Shown here: piece after piece, positions 6,607 to 16,186 of the stretch
Layout: each line of letters opens with the position of its first letter
Numbering within the stretch: the first letter of the stretch is position 1
Origin: Rhizobium mesosinicum
Lineage (GTDB): Bacteria; Pseudomonadota; Alphaproteobacteria; Rhizobiales; Rhizobiaceae
Reading direction: 5' to 3'
DNA length: 64,000 nt
Assembly (NCBI RefSeq): GCF_019511345.1
Contig: NZ_JAEUAK010000002.1
Location: forward strand, 372,001 to 436,000
Program-made: the position numbers and the translations under genes
Notes under the pieces: model-generated
Databases searched by the model: none
What the model was told of the DNA's origin: nothing
Seen by the model: the letters and a program-made list of their open reading frames with translations, nothing else

Positions 6607-8127
6607 TCACTTTTCGGCGTGCGACCGGCTGCGATAATCCTCCAATGAAACCGGGCGATCCGGAATTTCGATACGAAACTGCGTACCGACCGAAGGCTTT
6701 TCCACAAGTGCGATGGTGCCGCCATGGGCCAGCACCAGCTCGCGGGCGATGGTGAGGCCGAGCCCGGTGCCGCCGGAGCGGGCCGAGCCGCGGAAGGCCG
6801 CAAACAGGTTCTGGCGCGCCTTCAGCGGCATGCCGGGACCTGTGTCGTCTATCGTGATGCTGACGACGCTGCCGACGCGCTGGGCGGCGACCGTGATGCG
6901 CCTGACGATCCCAGGCCCCTGCTCGCCCGGCGAAGTCAGCGCCTGCAGCGCGTTGCGGCAGAGATTGTGGATGATCCGGAACAATTGCTCGCTATCGGCA
7001 TCCACTTCCAGATCCGGCCCCATCTGCTCGACGAACTCGACGCCGCTCTGCGGCTCGATGGCAAGGATGTCCTTCACCTCCTGGATCAGCTCATAAAGGC
7101 GGATACGGCGGCGGTGCGGCGGCGATTCGGTCGCCTTGCCGTAAGAGAGGACTTCGGTCGTGTAGCCCACGGCACGATCGATCGTGCGCAGCAGTTTCGG
7201 CGCGAAACTCTTCACCATGGGATCGTCGACATCGACGAGGCGGTCGGACATCAGTTGGGCGGACGCCAGGATGTTGCGCATGTCGTGATTGATCTTCGAG
7301 ACCGCGAGGCCGAGAGCTGCAAGGTTCCTCTGCTGCTTCAGCGTCTTCTGCAATTCGAGCTGCATGGAGGTGAGATTGCGCCCGGCAACGGCCAGTTCAT
7401 CACGGCCACCATCGCCGACATAGACATGCAGAGGATTTTCCGGATCGGAGGCGAATTGCTGCATGCTGCCCGTCAGCCTGCGGATCGGGCGGATGAGAAT
7501 GCGGTTGATGGCGAAGAAGATCAGTGTCGCGGTAAAGAGCGAGATCAGGATCGACAGCAGCAGCACGTTGCGGGCGTAGACCAACATTGCCTTGCGCAAT
7601 GGCCGGTCTTTCATCACCACTTCGACGCCGGTATTGGTTTCGCCCACCGGTCCGTAGACGCGGATCATGCGATTGCCGCCGAAGATCAGAGTGTCCAGCG
7701 CATCGCGCATCGAAGTCAATGGCGGGATATCGGTGAGGTCGTAGGATTCATCGACCGAGGTCGGCATCTCGCTCATCGCGAGCAGGCGCGAGGTGCCGTC
7801 CTTGCGCAACACGATCGCCTTGGTGCCGGTCGCTTCCAGCGTCTCCTTCTGCAGCGCGCGCGGCAGCTCGACCGGCTGCAGGCCATCGATGACGATTGCC
7901 GCGGCGGCGGCGGTATTCAGTCGATCCTCCAGCCAGCGCACACGCATGCTCGCGATCGAGGGAAAGAAGATGAGGATTTCCGCCAGCATAATGAAAAAGA
8001 CGGTGAGCCAGAGCAGCTTGCCCGACAGGCGGCTGAACATGCCGGCACGCGGATAAAAACTCCTGGCAGTTTCGCCGGCCGCTATGTTTTCTGCTTTGGA
8101 ACTCTCGCCCTGGTCTTGAACCGGCAT
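6607..8127 (-). CDS. Membrane sensor histidine kinase
   Basis: 506 residues. Transmembrane helices lie near residues 38-57 and 187-208 and enclose a periplasmic sensor domain of about 130 residues. A HAMP-like linker (I-R-P-I-R-R-L-T-G) follows, then the phospho-acceptor box S-K-I-N-H-D-M-R-N-I-L (His about 281), the N box H-N-L-C-R-N-A, the G1 box D-D-T-G-P-G-M and the G2 box G-G-T-G-L-G-L. It should autophosphorylate and pass phosphate to a response regulator. None is encoded next to it, so it is an orphan whose signal and partner are unknown. The H box H-D-M-R-N is a variant of the commoner H-E-[IL]-R-x-P. Confidence 0.88.
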   Translation of the reverse strand: MPVQDQGESSKAENIAAGETARSFYPRAGMFSRLSGKLLWLTVFFIMLAEILIFFPSIASMRVRWLEDRLNTAAAAAIVIDGLQPVELPRALQKETLEATGTKAIVLRKDGTSRLLAMSEMPTSVDESYDLTDIPPLTSMRDALDTLIFGGNRMIRVYGPVGETNTGVEVVMKDRPLRKAMLVYARNVLLLSILISLFTATLIFFAINRILIRPIRRLTGSMQQFASDPENPLHVYVGDGGRDELAVAGRNLTSMQLELQKTLKQQRNLAALGLAVSKINHDMRNILASAQLMSDRLVDVDDPMVKSFAPKLLRTIDRAVGYTTEVLSYGKATESPPHRRRIRLYELIQEVKDILAIEPQSGVEFVEQMGPDLEVDADSEQLFRIIHNLCRNALQALTSPGEQGPGIVRRITVAAQRVGSVVSITIDDTGPGMPLKARQNLFAAFRGSARSGGTGLGLTIARELVLAHGGTIALVEKPSVGTQFRIEIPDRPVSLEDYRSRSHAEK

Positions 8128-8228
8128 CTCGTCTTGTCCGTGCGGCGAAAGGCCGCCATCCGAATGAGCTCTTATATAGACGAGAATAGTCCGCTTTCAA
8201 ATCTTTGCGAGGAGCGGCAAGTCGTCAC

Positions 8229-8256
8229 AAAACGAAGGCGCCGCCCGAAAGCGGCG
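8229..8256 (-). terminator. Probable terminator of the chemoreceptor gene
   Basis: On the minus strand CGCCGC-TTTCGG-GCGGCG (8239-8244 and 8251-8256) is followed by CTTCGTTTT, 25 bp after the chemoreceptor stop. Confidence 0.6.
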
Positions 8257-8280
8257 TCCCGATCTCCTTCATGGAGGCTA

Positions 8281-10272
8281 TCAGAACTCTTCCCAGCTCT
8301 GCTCGGCAACTGCGGCATTGCCGCTGAAGGCGCGCGCAACGCGGCCAATCGCGCGGCGCGCCGGAGAGGCGACCGGCTGGTGATGCTGCTGGCGGGCAAC
8401 GGCAACGGGTGCCTCGTTGGAGACTTTGAAGCGGGAGATGAGGCGTACGAGGCCATCGGCTTCTGCTGACAGCTTGTGGGTCGCAGCCGAGGTCTCTTCC
8501 ACCATCGCGGCGTTCTGCTGGGTCACCTGGTCCATCTGGTTGACGGCGGTATTGACTTCCTTGAGGCCGGTCGATTGTTCCTTCGCCGCGGTCGCGATCG
8601 AATGGATATGATCGTTGATGGCGATGACCCGCGTCTCGATCTCCGAGAGAGCTTCACCCGTCGCCTGAACTAACTTGACGCCGACCTGCACTTCGTCGCC
8701 GGACTTGGTGATGAGCGCCTTGATGTCCTTTGCGGCGGTCGCCGAACGCTGAGCGAGTTCGCGCACTTCTTGCGCCACGACAGCGAAGCCCTTACCGGCT
8801 TCACCGGCGCGGGCGGCCTCGACGCCGGCATTCAGCGCCAAGAGGTTGGTCTGGAAGGCGATTTCATCGATGACGTTGATGATCTGACTGATTTCGCGGG
8901 ACGCCTGCTCGATACGGCCCATGGCATCGACGGCGTTGCGAACCACGACGCCGGAGCGGCCGGCATTGTCCTTCGCCTCGGAAACCATGATCGTCGCTTC
9001 ATGCGCACGTTCGGTCGAATTCTGAACAACGGCAGTGATCTCGTCGAGAGCAGCGGAGGTTTCCTCCAGTGCGGCAGCCTGCTGTTCCGTACGCTTGGAA
9101 AGATCGTCGCTGGCGTTCCGGAGTTCGTTGGTATTGCCGTTGATCGCTTCGGTCGTCTCGCGCACCTCGCGCATGGTCGTCTGCAGTGTGACAAACGTGC
9201 TGTTGACGTTTTTCTGCAGTTCGGCAAAGGCGCCCTGGAACTGACCGCGCATGGTCTGCGTCAAGTCGCCTTCAGCAAGGCTTGCTATGACACGGCGGGT
9301 TTCGTCGACGCCGGCATCGACGCTCGACAGCAGCTTGTTGATATTGCCCGCGAACTGATTGAGGCTTTCGTCCTCATAGTCCTTATCGATGCGCTGGCTG
9401 AAATCACCGGCGGCAGCGGCCGCCACGACGACGGACATGCTGGACTGCAGGTCGTCACTCTTTGCACGCATGGCCGCCTCCTGAGCGTTCATGCGCTGGA
9501 TGACAAGACCGTTTTCCTTGAAGACGGCGACAGCGGCCGCCATTTCGCCGATCTCGTCCTTGCGGCCGGCAAACGGCACATCGGCCTGGAAATTGCCGTT
9601 TGCGACTTCCTTGATCGCGTGCGTGACTTTCTTGATGGGCCGGCTGAGATGGCTGGTACCGATATAGAAGCCCATGCCGACGCCGGCTGCAATGCCGATA
9701 CCGGTGATGCTCAAGACCAGCATCAGGATCCAGCTGCGGAAGTCCTCGATCTCATCGTTGACCCGCGTCAGCTCTGCCTTATCGGTGTTGACGATGGCGT
9801 CGATCTCCGCCTGGAAGGCCTTGCGGTTGGCCCGGTTGGCATCGTTGTTGCCCTGCTCGTTGGCTGCCTGGGGGCTTACCTGCGTGCCGAGGCGAGCCGT
9901 TTCCGTGCGGAAAGTGCGGAATTCTTTGGCACGGTCCACAAGCTTGGCGAAGGAATCCTTCTGACTGTCAGGCACCAGCGGCGCCCAGCCAGCGATGACC
10001 TTGTCGATCTCATCCAAGTCAGCCATCAGTCCTTTGCCGAAGGCCGGCGTCTGTTCAAGGCTCTTTGCAGCATAAAGACCGCGCGATTCCATAACGACAG
10101 CGGTGACAAAGCGGTTCAGGCGTTCTCCGGCATAGGCGCGGGCCGCGGCATGCTCATAAGCCGTCAGGTTCGCGCTGTACTCGCTCATCGCCGACAGCGC
10201 GGTGGCGCCGATCAAAAGCGCAACCCCGCCCATGACGGAAACAAGAAGATTGATTTTGCCGCGGATTTTCAA
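8281..10272 (-). CDS. Methyl-accepting chemotaxis protein with C-terminal CheR-binding pentapeptide
   Basis: 663 residues from a TTG at 10272, chosen because GAGGGAG lies about 7 nt upstream and the product then begins M-K-I-R-G-K-I-N-L; a GTG at 10287 is the alternative. It has an N-terminal transmembrane helix, a periplasmic helical sensor domain (about 150 residues), a second helix near 185-205 and HAMP segments. The signalling hairpin tip is [22 protein letters not shown]. The chain ends in S-W-E-E-F, matching the xWxxF tether that recruits CheR and CheB. It senses an unknown ligand and signals to CheA/CheW; no che genes are in the window. Confidence 0.9.
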   Translation of the reverse strand: MKIRGKINLLVSVMGGVALLIGATALSAMSEYSANLTAYEHAAARAYAGERLNRFVTAVVMESRGLYAAKSLEQTPAFGKGLMADLDEIDKVIAGWAPLVPDSQKDSFAKLVDRAKEFRTFRTETARLGTQVSPQAANEQGNNDANRANRKAFQAEIDAIVNTDKAELTRVNDEIEDFRSWILMLVLSITGIGIAAGVGMGFYIGTSHLSRPIKKVTHAIKEVANGNFQADVPFAGRKDEIGEMAAAVAVFKENGLVIQRMNAQEAAMRAKSDDLQSSMSVVVAAAAAGDFSQRIDKDYEDESLNQFAGNINKLLSSVDAGVDETRRVIASLAEGDLTQTMRGQFQGAFAELQKNVNSTFVTLQTTMREVRETTEAINGNTNELRNASDDLSKRTEQQAAALEETSAALDEITAVVQNSTERAHEATIMVSEAKDNAGRSGVVVRNAVDAMGRIEQASREISQIINVIDEIAFQTNLLALNAGVEAARAGEAGKGFAVVAQEVRELAQRSATAAKDIKALITKSGDEVQVGVKLVQATGEALSEIETRVIAINDHIHSIATAAKEQSTGLKEVNTAVNQMDQVTQQNAAMVEETSAATHKLSAEADGLVRLISRFKVSNEAPVAVARQQHHQPVASPARRAIGRVARAFSGNAAVAEQSWEEF

Positions 10273-10723
10273 CGAACGCTCCCTCACTTTACACTATGCC
10301 TGGAAGCAGATTCCAGCCGATGCACTGAAAGATCGGACAAATTCGTTAATGTTGTATTTCGAATATTAACAATATCGACTACAAGAAATTACCTACATTT
10401 ACCGTTGTGCAAATTATCCAGCGTCCATAATCGAACAAATTCAATGAAGAAACGCTGCGCCTGGAAGCTTTCCGGCGTTTCAAGCCGAATATACAACCAT
10501 ATAGTGAGCCACCGCATTGGTTAATACCGTAGTGCGAAATCTTGCTATCCGCCGGGCGCATTCAGGGAATCCGCCTGGATAATTGACTTTGGCAGACTTC
10601 ATCCGTATAAGCCGCCGCACGTCCGGTCATTCAAGGTCTTTCGTGACCTCGCCCGTTCGAAAAACCACGCTCCTTGCATTATGCAAATCCAAGAAGGGCC
10701 GCACTCCGCGGTGTTTTAAATAA
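10273..10723. other. Intergenic region between a chemoreceptor gene and rpmH
   Basis: About 450 bp, AT-rich at 10315-10530, with no convincing gene. It should hold the divergent promoters of the chemoreceptor (minus) and of rpmH (plus, see 10583-10611). Short frames inside it show no ribosome binding site or recognisable product. Confidence 0.5.
10583..10611 (+). promoter_or_regulatory. Promoter of the rpmH-rnpA-yidC operon
   Basis: TTGACT (10583-10588), exactly 17 bp, then TATAAG (10606-10611): a near-consensus sigma-70 promoter about 113 bp upstream of the rpmH start. Confidence 0.75.
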
Positions 10724-10858
10724 ATGAAGCGTACCTATCAGCCCTCGAAGCTTGTTCGCAAGCGCCGCCACGGTTTCCGTGCGCGTATGGCCACTAAGGG
10801 CGGCCGCAAGGTCATCGTTGCTCGCCGCGCTCGCGGCCGCAAGCGTCTTTCGGCCTAA
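10724..10858 (+). CDS. rpmH: 50S ribosomal protein L34
   Basis: A 44-residue, strongly basic protein: it starts [18 protein letters not shown] and ends G-R-K-R-L-S-A. The L34 signature R-T-Y-Q-P-S...R-x-H-G-F-R-x-R-M is complete and the length is that of the family. It is part of the large ribosomal subunit. It opens the conserved rpmH-rnpA-yidC cluster, and rnpA starts 22 bp downstream. The strong promoter at 10583-10611 suits growth-rate-coupled expression. Unlike many bacteria, no dnaA lies upstream, which is usual in Rhizobiales. Confidence 0.97.
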   Translation: MKRTYQPSKLVRKRRHGFRARMATKGGRKVIVARRARGRKRLSA

Positions 10859-10880
10859 GGCCGGAATTGCCCGATAGAAC

Positions 10881-11282
10881 ATGGCGGGCGACTTGAAGAC
10901 CAAAGAAAACAAAAAGATTGTCGGGCGGCTGAAGAGCCGCCCGCAATTTCTTGCAGTCCGCGAGGGCGAAAAGCGCCGCGGCAGTCTCTTCCTTCTCGAG
11001 GTCCTGAACCGCAAGGAAGAAGACGGCGAAGCCCGTGTCGGCTTCACAGTCACCAAAAAACATGGCAACTCGGTTGAACGAAACCGCATGCGGCGGCGCC
11101 TTAAAGAGGCGGTGCGGCTTCATGCAGGGTTTGCAATGCAGGCCGGACACGACTATGTGGTTGTCGCCCGCAGGGACGTATTGACGGCGTCCTTTCACGA
11201 ACTGGCCGCGGAACTGAAAGCCCGCGTGGAAACCAGGCCGAAACACCGGCGCCCGAAAGACGAGCGCCCCAGGAACGTATGA
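10881..11282 (+). CDS. rnpA: Ribonuclease P protein component
   Basis: 133 residues. RnpA is the protein subunit that helps the RNase P RNA bind and cut the 5' leader of precursor tRNAs. The family signature is clear: G-R-L-K-S-R-P-Q-F near the start, [14 protein letters not shown], and [13 protein letters not shown], the RNR motif that contacts RNA. The Lys/Arg-rich C-terminal tail is somewhat long. Its stop overlaps the yidC start by four bases (ATGA), so the two are translationally coupled. The start codon could be a few codons further in. Confidence 0.95.
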   Translation: MAGDLKTKENKKIVGRLKSRPQFLAVREGEKRRGSLFLLEVLNRKEEDGEARVGFTVTKKHGNSVERNRMRRRLKEAVRLHAGFAMQAGHDYVVVARRDVLTASFHELAAELKARVETRPKHRRPKDERPRNV

Positions 11283-13072
11283 TGCAAAACAACCGCAATT
11301 ACTTCATTGCGATCGCTCTCTCGGTGCTGATCGTCCTTGGCTGGCAGTTTCTCTATATGAACCCGCGCATCGAAGCTCAGCGCAAGGCTCAGGAAGCCCA
11401 GAAGGCACAACAGCAGACCGAGCAGACGCAGCAACCGGCCGCAACCAGCCAGGGCGCCCAGACGAACGGTGCCGCCCCGACGGGCCAGGCTGCAGCAACT
11501 GCGACCCGCGAAGAAGCACTTGCAAAGACGCCGCGCGTCGCCATCGACACCGCTGCACTTTCCGGCTCCATCAACCTCGCCGGCGCCCGCCTCGATGACC
11601 TTAAGCTCAAGGGCTACCATGAGACCGTCGACGATTCGAGCCCGATCATCACACTCTTCTCACCGGCCGATACCAAGGACGGCTACTTCACCGAACTCGG
11701 TTATATCGGCAGCGACATGACAGGCGCCGTTCCCGGCCCAGCCACCGTCTGGACCGCACCGGAGGGCGCCAAGCTCACCGAAAAGACGCCTGTCACGCTG
11801 ACCTATACCAATGACAAGGGCATCACCTTCGCCCGCACGATCTCGGTCGACGAGCGCTACATGTTCGCGGTGACGGACAAGATCCAGAATGCCGGTCAGG
11901 CGCCTGTCTCGCTTTCTTCCTATGGCCGTGTGACGCGCTACAACAAGCCGACGACGCCGTCTGTCTACGTTCTGCATGAAGGCTTCATCGGCGTCATCGG
12001 CGACGACGGTCTCATCGAGAGCAAATATACGGCGGTTGAGAAGGAGGCCGTTACTCCGGCAAAGTCCACCGGCGGCTGGCTCGGCATTACCGACAAATAT
12101 TGGGCCGCGACAATCGTCCCGCCGCAGCAAGCAGCCTATGACGCACGCTTCTCACATTTCGCCGATGGCCAGCCGCGCTACCAGGCGGACTATAAGCAAG
12201 ACGCCTTCACGGTGGCGCCCGGCCAGTCGGTCGAGCTCAAGAACCTGGTATTTGCCGGCGCGAAGGAAGTTCCGGTCATCGACGGCTACGAAGCGAGCTA
12301 CAACATCCCGCGCTTCGACCGCCTGATCGACTGGGGCTGGTTCTATTTCATCACCAAGCCGATGTTCAAGCTGATGGACTTCTTCTTCCGCTACTTCGGC
12401 AATTTCGGCGTCGCAATCCTCTGCACGACCATCGTCGTCAAGGCGCTGTTCTTCCCGCTCGCCAGCAAGCAATATGCTTCGATGGCGAACATGAAGCGCA
12501 TGCAGCCGAAGATGGAAGAGCTGAAGGCAAAATTCGGCGACGACCGCATGGGCCTGCAGCAGGCGACGATGCAGCTCTACAAGGAAGAGAAGATCAATCC
12601 GATCGCCGGCTGCTGGCCGGTTGCCTTGCAGATCCCGATCTTCTTCTCGCTCTACAAGGTGATTTACATCACCATCGAAATGCGCCACGCGCCGTTCTTC
12701 GGCTGGATCAAGGATCTTTCAGCGCCGGATCCGACGACGATCGTCAACCTTTTCGGCCTGCTGCCGTTCGAGGCTCCGACCTTCCTGCATCTCGGCGTCT
12801 GGCCGCTGATCATGGGTGTCACCATGTTCTTCCAGATGCGCATGAACCCGACCCCCCCCGACCCGACGCAGGCCATGATCTTCAACTGGATGCCGCTTGT
12901 CTTCACGTTCATGCTGGCAAGCTTCCCGGCGGGCCTTGTGATCTACTGGGCCTGGAACAACACGCTTTCGGTCATCCAACAGTCGGTCATCATGAAGCGT
13001 CACGGCGTGAAAGTAGAGCTCTTCGCCAATCTGAAGAGCCTGTTCAAGCGAAAACCGGCACCATCCAAATAG
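11279..13072 (+). CDS. yidC: Membrane protein insertase YidC
   Basis: 597 residues, normal for a Gram-negative YidC. An N-terminal transmembrane helix (about 7-25) is followed by a Gln/Ala-rich linker, a large periplasmic beta domain (about 85-350) and the conserved five-helix insertase core beginning [12 protein letters not shown], with the cytoplasmic hairpin [11 protein letters not shown]. It inserts inner-membrane proteins alone or with SecYEG. It overlaps rnpA by four bases and is followed by a terminator, so it closes the rpmH-rnpA-yidC operon. Confidence 0.97.
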   Translation: MMQNNRNYFIAIALSVLIVLGWQFLYMNPRIEAQRKAQEAQKAQQQTEQTQQPAATSQGAQTNGAAPTGQAAATATREEALAKTPRVAIDTAALSGSINLAGARLDDLKLKGYHETVDDSSPIITLFSPADTKDGYFTELGYIGSDMTGAVPGPATVWTAPEGAKLTEKTPVTLTYTNDKGITFARTISVDERYMFAVTDKIQNAGQAPVSLSSYGRVTRYNKPTTPSVYVLHEGFIGVIGDDGLIESKYTAVEKEAVTPAKSTGGWLGITDKYWAATIVPPQQAAYDARFSHFADGQPRYQADYKQDAFTVAPGQSVELKNLVFAGAKEVPVIDGYEASYNIPRFDRLIDWGWFYFITKPMFKLMDFFFRYFGNFGVAILCTTIVVKALFFPLASKQYASMANMKRMQPKMEELKAKFGDDRMGLQQATMQLYKEEKINPIAGCWPVALQIPIFFSLYKVIYITIEMRHAPFFGWIKDLSAPDPTTIVNLFGLLPFEAPTFLHLGVWPLIMGVTMFFQMRMNPTPPDPTQAMIFNWMPLVFTFMLASFPAGLVIYWAWNNTLSVIQQSVIMKRHGVKVELFANLKSLFKRKPAPSK

Positions 13073-13077
13073 TCGAG

Positions 13078-13104
13078 AAGCCCCGCTCCGGCGGGGCTTT
13101 TTGT
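13078..13104 (+). terminator. Rho-independent terminator after yidC
   Basis: AAGCCCCGC-TCCG-GCGGGGCTT followed by TTTG, directly after the yidC stop. Confidence 0.88.
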
Positions 13105-13201
13105 TTCGGGCCGCGAGAAGGCCGAGCCAGGCGAACCTTGACAACCCACCTCAAAAACACGAAGCCGGTTTCATTCCCGACCGGAGATTGCAGAACTCGC
13201 C

Positions 13202-13855
13202 ATGACTGAAATCGCAAAGCCGCTCTTCGGCCACCCCTGGATCTTCATCCGCGGCGTGCCTTCCATGAAGTTCCTTCCGCCGGAAGGCCCCCTGGAAGTC
13301 GCTTTCGCCGGCCGTTCGAACGTCGGCAAATCGTCGCTGATCAACGCGCTGGTCGGCCAAAAAGGTCTGGCGCGCACCTCCAATACGCCGGGCCGGACGC
13401 AAGAGCTCAACTACTTCGTTCCCGACGGCTATTCCGGCGAGGGCGGCGACCTGCCGCCGATGGCGCTGGTCGATATGCCGGGCTATGGCTATGCACAGGC
13501 GCCGAAGGAGCAGGTGGACAACTGGACGAAGCTCGTCTTCGACTATCTGCGCGGCCGCTCGACGCTGAAGCGCGTCTATGTGTTGATCGACAGCCGCCAC
13601 GGCATCAAGAAGAATGATGACGACGTGCTGACGCTGCTCGACAAGGCGGCCGTCTCCTACCAAATCGTGCTGACGAAGACTGACAAGATCAAGGCACCTG
13701 CGGTGCCGAAGCTGGTTGCCGAAACATCGGAGAAGATTCGCAAGCGCCCTGCCGCCTATCCGGCCGTGCTTTCCACCTCCTCGGAAAAGAACGAAGGATT
13801 GGACGAACTGCGGCAGGCGATTGCTGAAACGGTCGGCGTCAGCAACTGGAAATAA
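13202..13855 (+). CDS. engB: Ribosome biogenesis GTP-binding protein EngB/YsxC
   Basis: 217 residues of the TrmE-Era-EngA-EngB-type GTPases, which act in assembly of the large ribosomal subunit. The G1 P-loop is G-R-S-N-V-G-K-S-S (about 37-45), the G2 region has T-P-G-R-T-Q, G3 is D-M-P-G-Y-G, G4 is T-K-T-D-K, and a G5-like S-T-S-S-E-K-N-E-G follows near the C-terminus. Complete and normal in length. It lies downstream of the yidC terminator and so is probably transcribed separately. In related genomes it is commonly close to argB; here an anti-sigma gene pair lies between them. Confidence 0.95.
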   Translation: MTEIAKPLFGHPWIFIRGVPSMKFLPPEGPLEVAFAGRSNVGKSSLINALVGQKGLARTSNTPGRTQELNYFVPDGYSGEGGDLPPMALVDMPGYGYAQAPKEQVDNWTKLVFDYLRGRSTLKRVYVLIDSRHGIKKNDDDVLTLLDKAAVSYQIVLTKTDKIKAPAVPKLVAETSEKIRKRPAAYPAVLSTSSEKNEGLDELRQAIAETVGVSNWK

Positions 13856-13953
13856 AGAGGGCGCTTCGAAGCCGCTGCTTAATGCCCCTGCTCTGCCCGG
13901 ATATCGGCAATTGCGGAGGCGCCGCAGAAGAGTTTCAGGAACAGATTTTCGTT

Positions 13954-14685
13954 TTACGGTCTGTGGATCGAGCCGCTGGCGATGATCGGGCCTGACGGCT
14001 GGTGTGTGAGCGAACCGCCGAACGGCTCCAGGCTGACGGCCAGCGTCGCGCCATCGGAAATCTGCCTTCGCATGTCGGTCGGGATGATCAGTTCACCATT
14101 CATGCCCGGTTGGAAAACGCCGAGAGAACGGGGCGTTCCGCTACCCGGCACGAGCCACAGCTCCAGGGATTTCTCCTCCGGCTTGCCGGCCGCAACCGGC
14201 ACGATCCTCAATCGGCCACTCTGGATTTCGTAGGAAGCCGCCAGATTGACCTGAGTGTTCTGTCCCGAGAGGTTCGCCACCAGCGGCGGCGATGCCGGAG
14301 GCTGGGGCACGAGACCGGAAGCAAAGGCGATGGCGCCCAGGGTGACCGCGAGCGAGGCAAATGTCAGCGAGCGCCAGAAAGCGGCGGAATTCCATAGCCC
14401 ATACGAAAGGCGCGGCGCACTTTCTGCATCGGCGAAGAGGCGCGCCTCGATCTGCCTGAAGGTCTCGCGGTTCGGATCAGCCGTGCCATACTCGTCATTG
14501 AAGCTGGAGAGGTTGACCTCCCAGCGGCTGACGATGGCGGCAAAGGGCCGGTCACGGCGCATACGCTCCTCAACGATCCTGCGATCCTGAAGGGAGAGGA
14601 CGCCCAGCACATATTCGCCGGCAAGAACCTCGTCCCGGGAGCGGTCTCCCTTGCTTTTGTCGGGCGATGTCATCGTTCCATGCAC
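13954..14685 (-). CDS. Anti-sigma factor, RskA family
   Basis: 243 residues. The N-terminal cytoplasmic part (about 1-95) carries the anti-sigma segment L-A-G-E-Y-V-L-G-V-L-S typical of RskA-like proteins. One transmembrane helix is near 108-128, and a C-terminal periplasmic RskA domain holds S-L-E-L-W-L-V-P-G-S-G-T-P-R-S-L-G-V. It should bind an ECF sigma factor and release it on a periplasmic signal. The start is a GTG touching the stop of the sigma remnant (TGA-GTG), with ATG 14673 as alternative. The partner sigma gene directly upstream is broken, so this protein may now act on another sigma factor or have no target. Confidence 0.85.
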   Translation of the reverse strand: MHGTMTSPDKSKGDRSRDEVLAGEYVLGVLSLQDRRIVEERMRRDRPFAAIVSRWEVNLSSFNDEYGTADPNRETFRQIEARLFADAESAPRLSYGLWNSAAFWRSLTFASLAVTLGAIAFASGLVPQPPASPPLVANLSGQNTQVNLAASYEIQSGRLRIVPVAAGKPEEKSLELWLVPGSGTPRSLGVFQPGMNGELIIPTDMRRQISDGATLAVSLEPFGGSLTHQPSGPIIASGSIHRP

Positions 14686-15112
14686 TCACTCAGTTTCAGC
14701 AGGCTGCGTCCTTAGCCATGTCCGCATCATATTCAGCGGGACACCAAACTGATCGGCCAGTTCCTGAGAGCTTAGTCCTTCGACATAAGCCCGTTTCACC
14801 GCGACCGCACGACCAGCTTCCAACTCTTCCATGCAGGTGTCAATCCGCCTTTCCTCATCATTAATCACGACTTGCGCTTCAGGACCGGAAACGGGTATCG
14901 CAAGGCCGAGCGCGCCGCCGATTTCGTCGACTACCGGATTGCGTGCCCTGATTGCATGAATCGACTGATTGCGAGAATTGCCGGAAACCATGTCTCCTAT
15001 GTCGCGGAACCAGGCGTAAAAGGCACCGGTGCGCTGCCATATCTTATGTAGACCTCCGCCTTGCGGTCGCCGCGCACCACGCGGCCTGTTAGATCTGCAA
15101 ATCGCCAGTCAT
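14686..15112 (-). pseudogene. Decayed ECF sigma factor gene
   Basis: The longest open piece (14686-14991) keeps sigma region 4: E-E-L-E-A-G-R-A-V-A-V-K-R-A-Y-V-E-G-L-S-S-Q-E-L, then F-G-V-P-L-N-M-M-R-T-W-L-R, and stops about a dozen residues before the usual end. Upstream, region 2 fragments such as G-D-R-K-A-E-V-Y-I and I-W-Q-R-T-G-A-F-Y are readable only by switching frame near 15045, and an apparent original start (M-T-G-D-L-Q-I, ATG at 15112) runs into TAA at 15089-15091. Internal deletions, a frameshift and a stop therefore inactivate it. It sits immediately upstream of the intact anti-sigma gene, the usual order of such pairs. Confidence 0.7.
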
Positions 15113-15266
15113 GTCGCCTCGAATGGACGTTTCAGGTTCAAAAGTTTCAATATGAACTGGCAGGTTCCCAGGTCGGCCTTAGATACGAAAAACTATTGCG
15201 TGCCGGATTATTCCATCTGTCAAAAACTTGAGATAAAAGGCCGCGATCAATTCCGCGGGGTCCCCC

Positions 15267-16154
15267 ATGAACGAGTCCGAAAGCGAAATCCAGGCACGTC
15301 TTCTCGCACAGGCGCTGCCCTTCATGCAGCGCTACGAAAACAAGACGATCGTCGTGAAATACGGCGGACATGCCATGGGCAATCCCGAGCTCGGCAAGGC
15401 CTTCGCCAGCGATATCGCGCTTCTGAAACAGTCCGGCGTAAACCCGATCGTCGTCCATGGCGGCGGCCCGCAGATCGGCGCGATGCTGACGAAGATGGGT
15501 ATCGAATCCAAGTTCGAAGGCGGCTTGCGCGTTACCGACCAGAAGACGGTCGAGATCGTCGAAATGGTTCTCGCCGGTTCGATCAACAAGGAAATCGTCG
15601 CGCTGATCAACCAAACCGGCGAATGGGCGATCGGTCTCTGCGGCAAGGACGGTAACATGGTCTTCGCCGAAAAGGCGCGCAAGACCGTCAAGGATCCCGA
15701 TTCCAACATCGAACGCGTGCTCGATCTCGGCTTTGTCGGCGAAGTCGTCGAAGTCGACCGCACGCTGCTCGACCTTCTGGCCCGTTCCGAGATGATCCCG
15801 GTCATCGCGCCGGTTGCTCCTGGCCGCGACGGCGCGACCTACAACATCAACGCCGACACGTTTGCCGGCGCAATCGCCGGCGCGCTGAACGCCACCCGGC
15901 TCCTGTTCCTGACGGACGTGCCCGGCGTGCTCGACAAGCAAGGCAAGCTCATCAAGGAACTCTCCGTCGCGGAAGCCCATGCGCTGATTGCCGATGGCAC
16001 GATTTCCGGCGGCATGATCCCGAAGGTCGAAACCTGCATCGACGCCATCAAGGCCGGCGTGCAGGGTGTCGTCATCCTGAACGGCAAGACGGCCCATTCC
16101 GTGCTGCTCGAGATCTTCACCGAACACGGCGTCGGCACGCTGATCGTCCCCTGA
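15267..16154 (+). CDS. argB: Acetylglutamate kinase
   Basis: 295 residues, normal length. It phosphorylates N-acetyl-L-glutamate with ATP, the second step of arginine synthesis. Visible motifs are V-V-K-Y-G-G-H-A near residue 30 (nucleotide binding Lys), V-V-H-G-G-G-P-Q-I near 62-70, [14 protein letters not shown] and L-F-L-T-D-V-P-G-V. This type is often inhibited by arginine and bound by PII protein; glnD, which modifies PII, is elsewhere in this window. A terminator follows directly. Confidence 0.96.
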   Translation: MNESESEIQARLLAQALPFMQRYENKTIVVKYGGHAMGNPELGKAFASDIALLKQSGVNPIVVHGGGPQIGAMLTKMGIESKFEGGLRVTDQKTVEIVEMVLAGSINKEIVALINQTGEWAIGLCGKDGNMVFAEKARKTVKDPDSNIERVLDLGFVGEVVEVDRTLLDLLARSEMIPVIAPVAPGRDGATYNINADTFAGAIAGALNATRLLFLTDVPGVLDKQGKLIKELSVAEAHALIADGTISGGMIPKVETCIDAIKAGVQGVVILNGKTAHSVLLEIFTEHGVGTLIVP

Positions 16155-16160
16155 CCGAAC

Positions 16161-16186
16161 AAGGCGCCCTCCCCGGCGCCTTTTTC
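16161..16186. terminator. Bidirectional terminator between argB and an SDR gene
   Basis: AAGGCGCC-CTCCCC-GGCGCCTT followed by TTTCTT on the plus strand (arms 16163-16168 and 16175-16180). It lies between two convergent genes and can serve both. Confidence 0.8.

Noticed and set aside
6724..8469. 581-codon plus-strand open frame
   Set aside because: Antisense shadow of the histidine kinase gene caused by high GC. The minus frame holds all kinase boxes.
8770..10524. 584-codon plus-strand open frame
   Set aside because: Antisense shadow of a chemoreceptor gene.
10288..10720. Short frames in the rpmH upstream region as small genes or 6S RNA
   Set aside because: No ribosome binding site, no recognisable product, and no 6S-like structure could be drawn by eye.
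15029..15655. 208-codon plus-strand frame upstream of and overlapping argB
   Set aside because: It overlaps the start of argB in another frame and carries Arg-rich frame-shadow composition.
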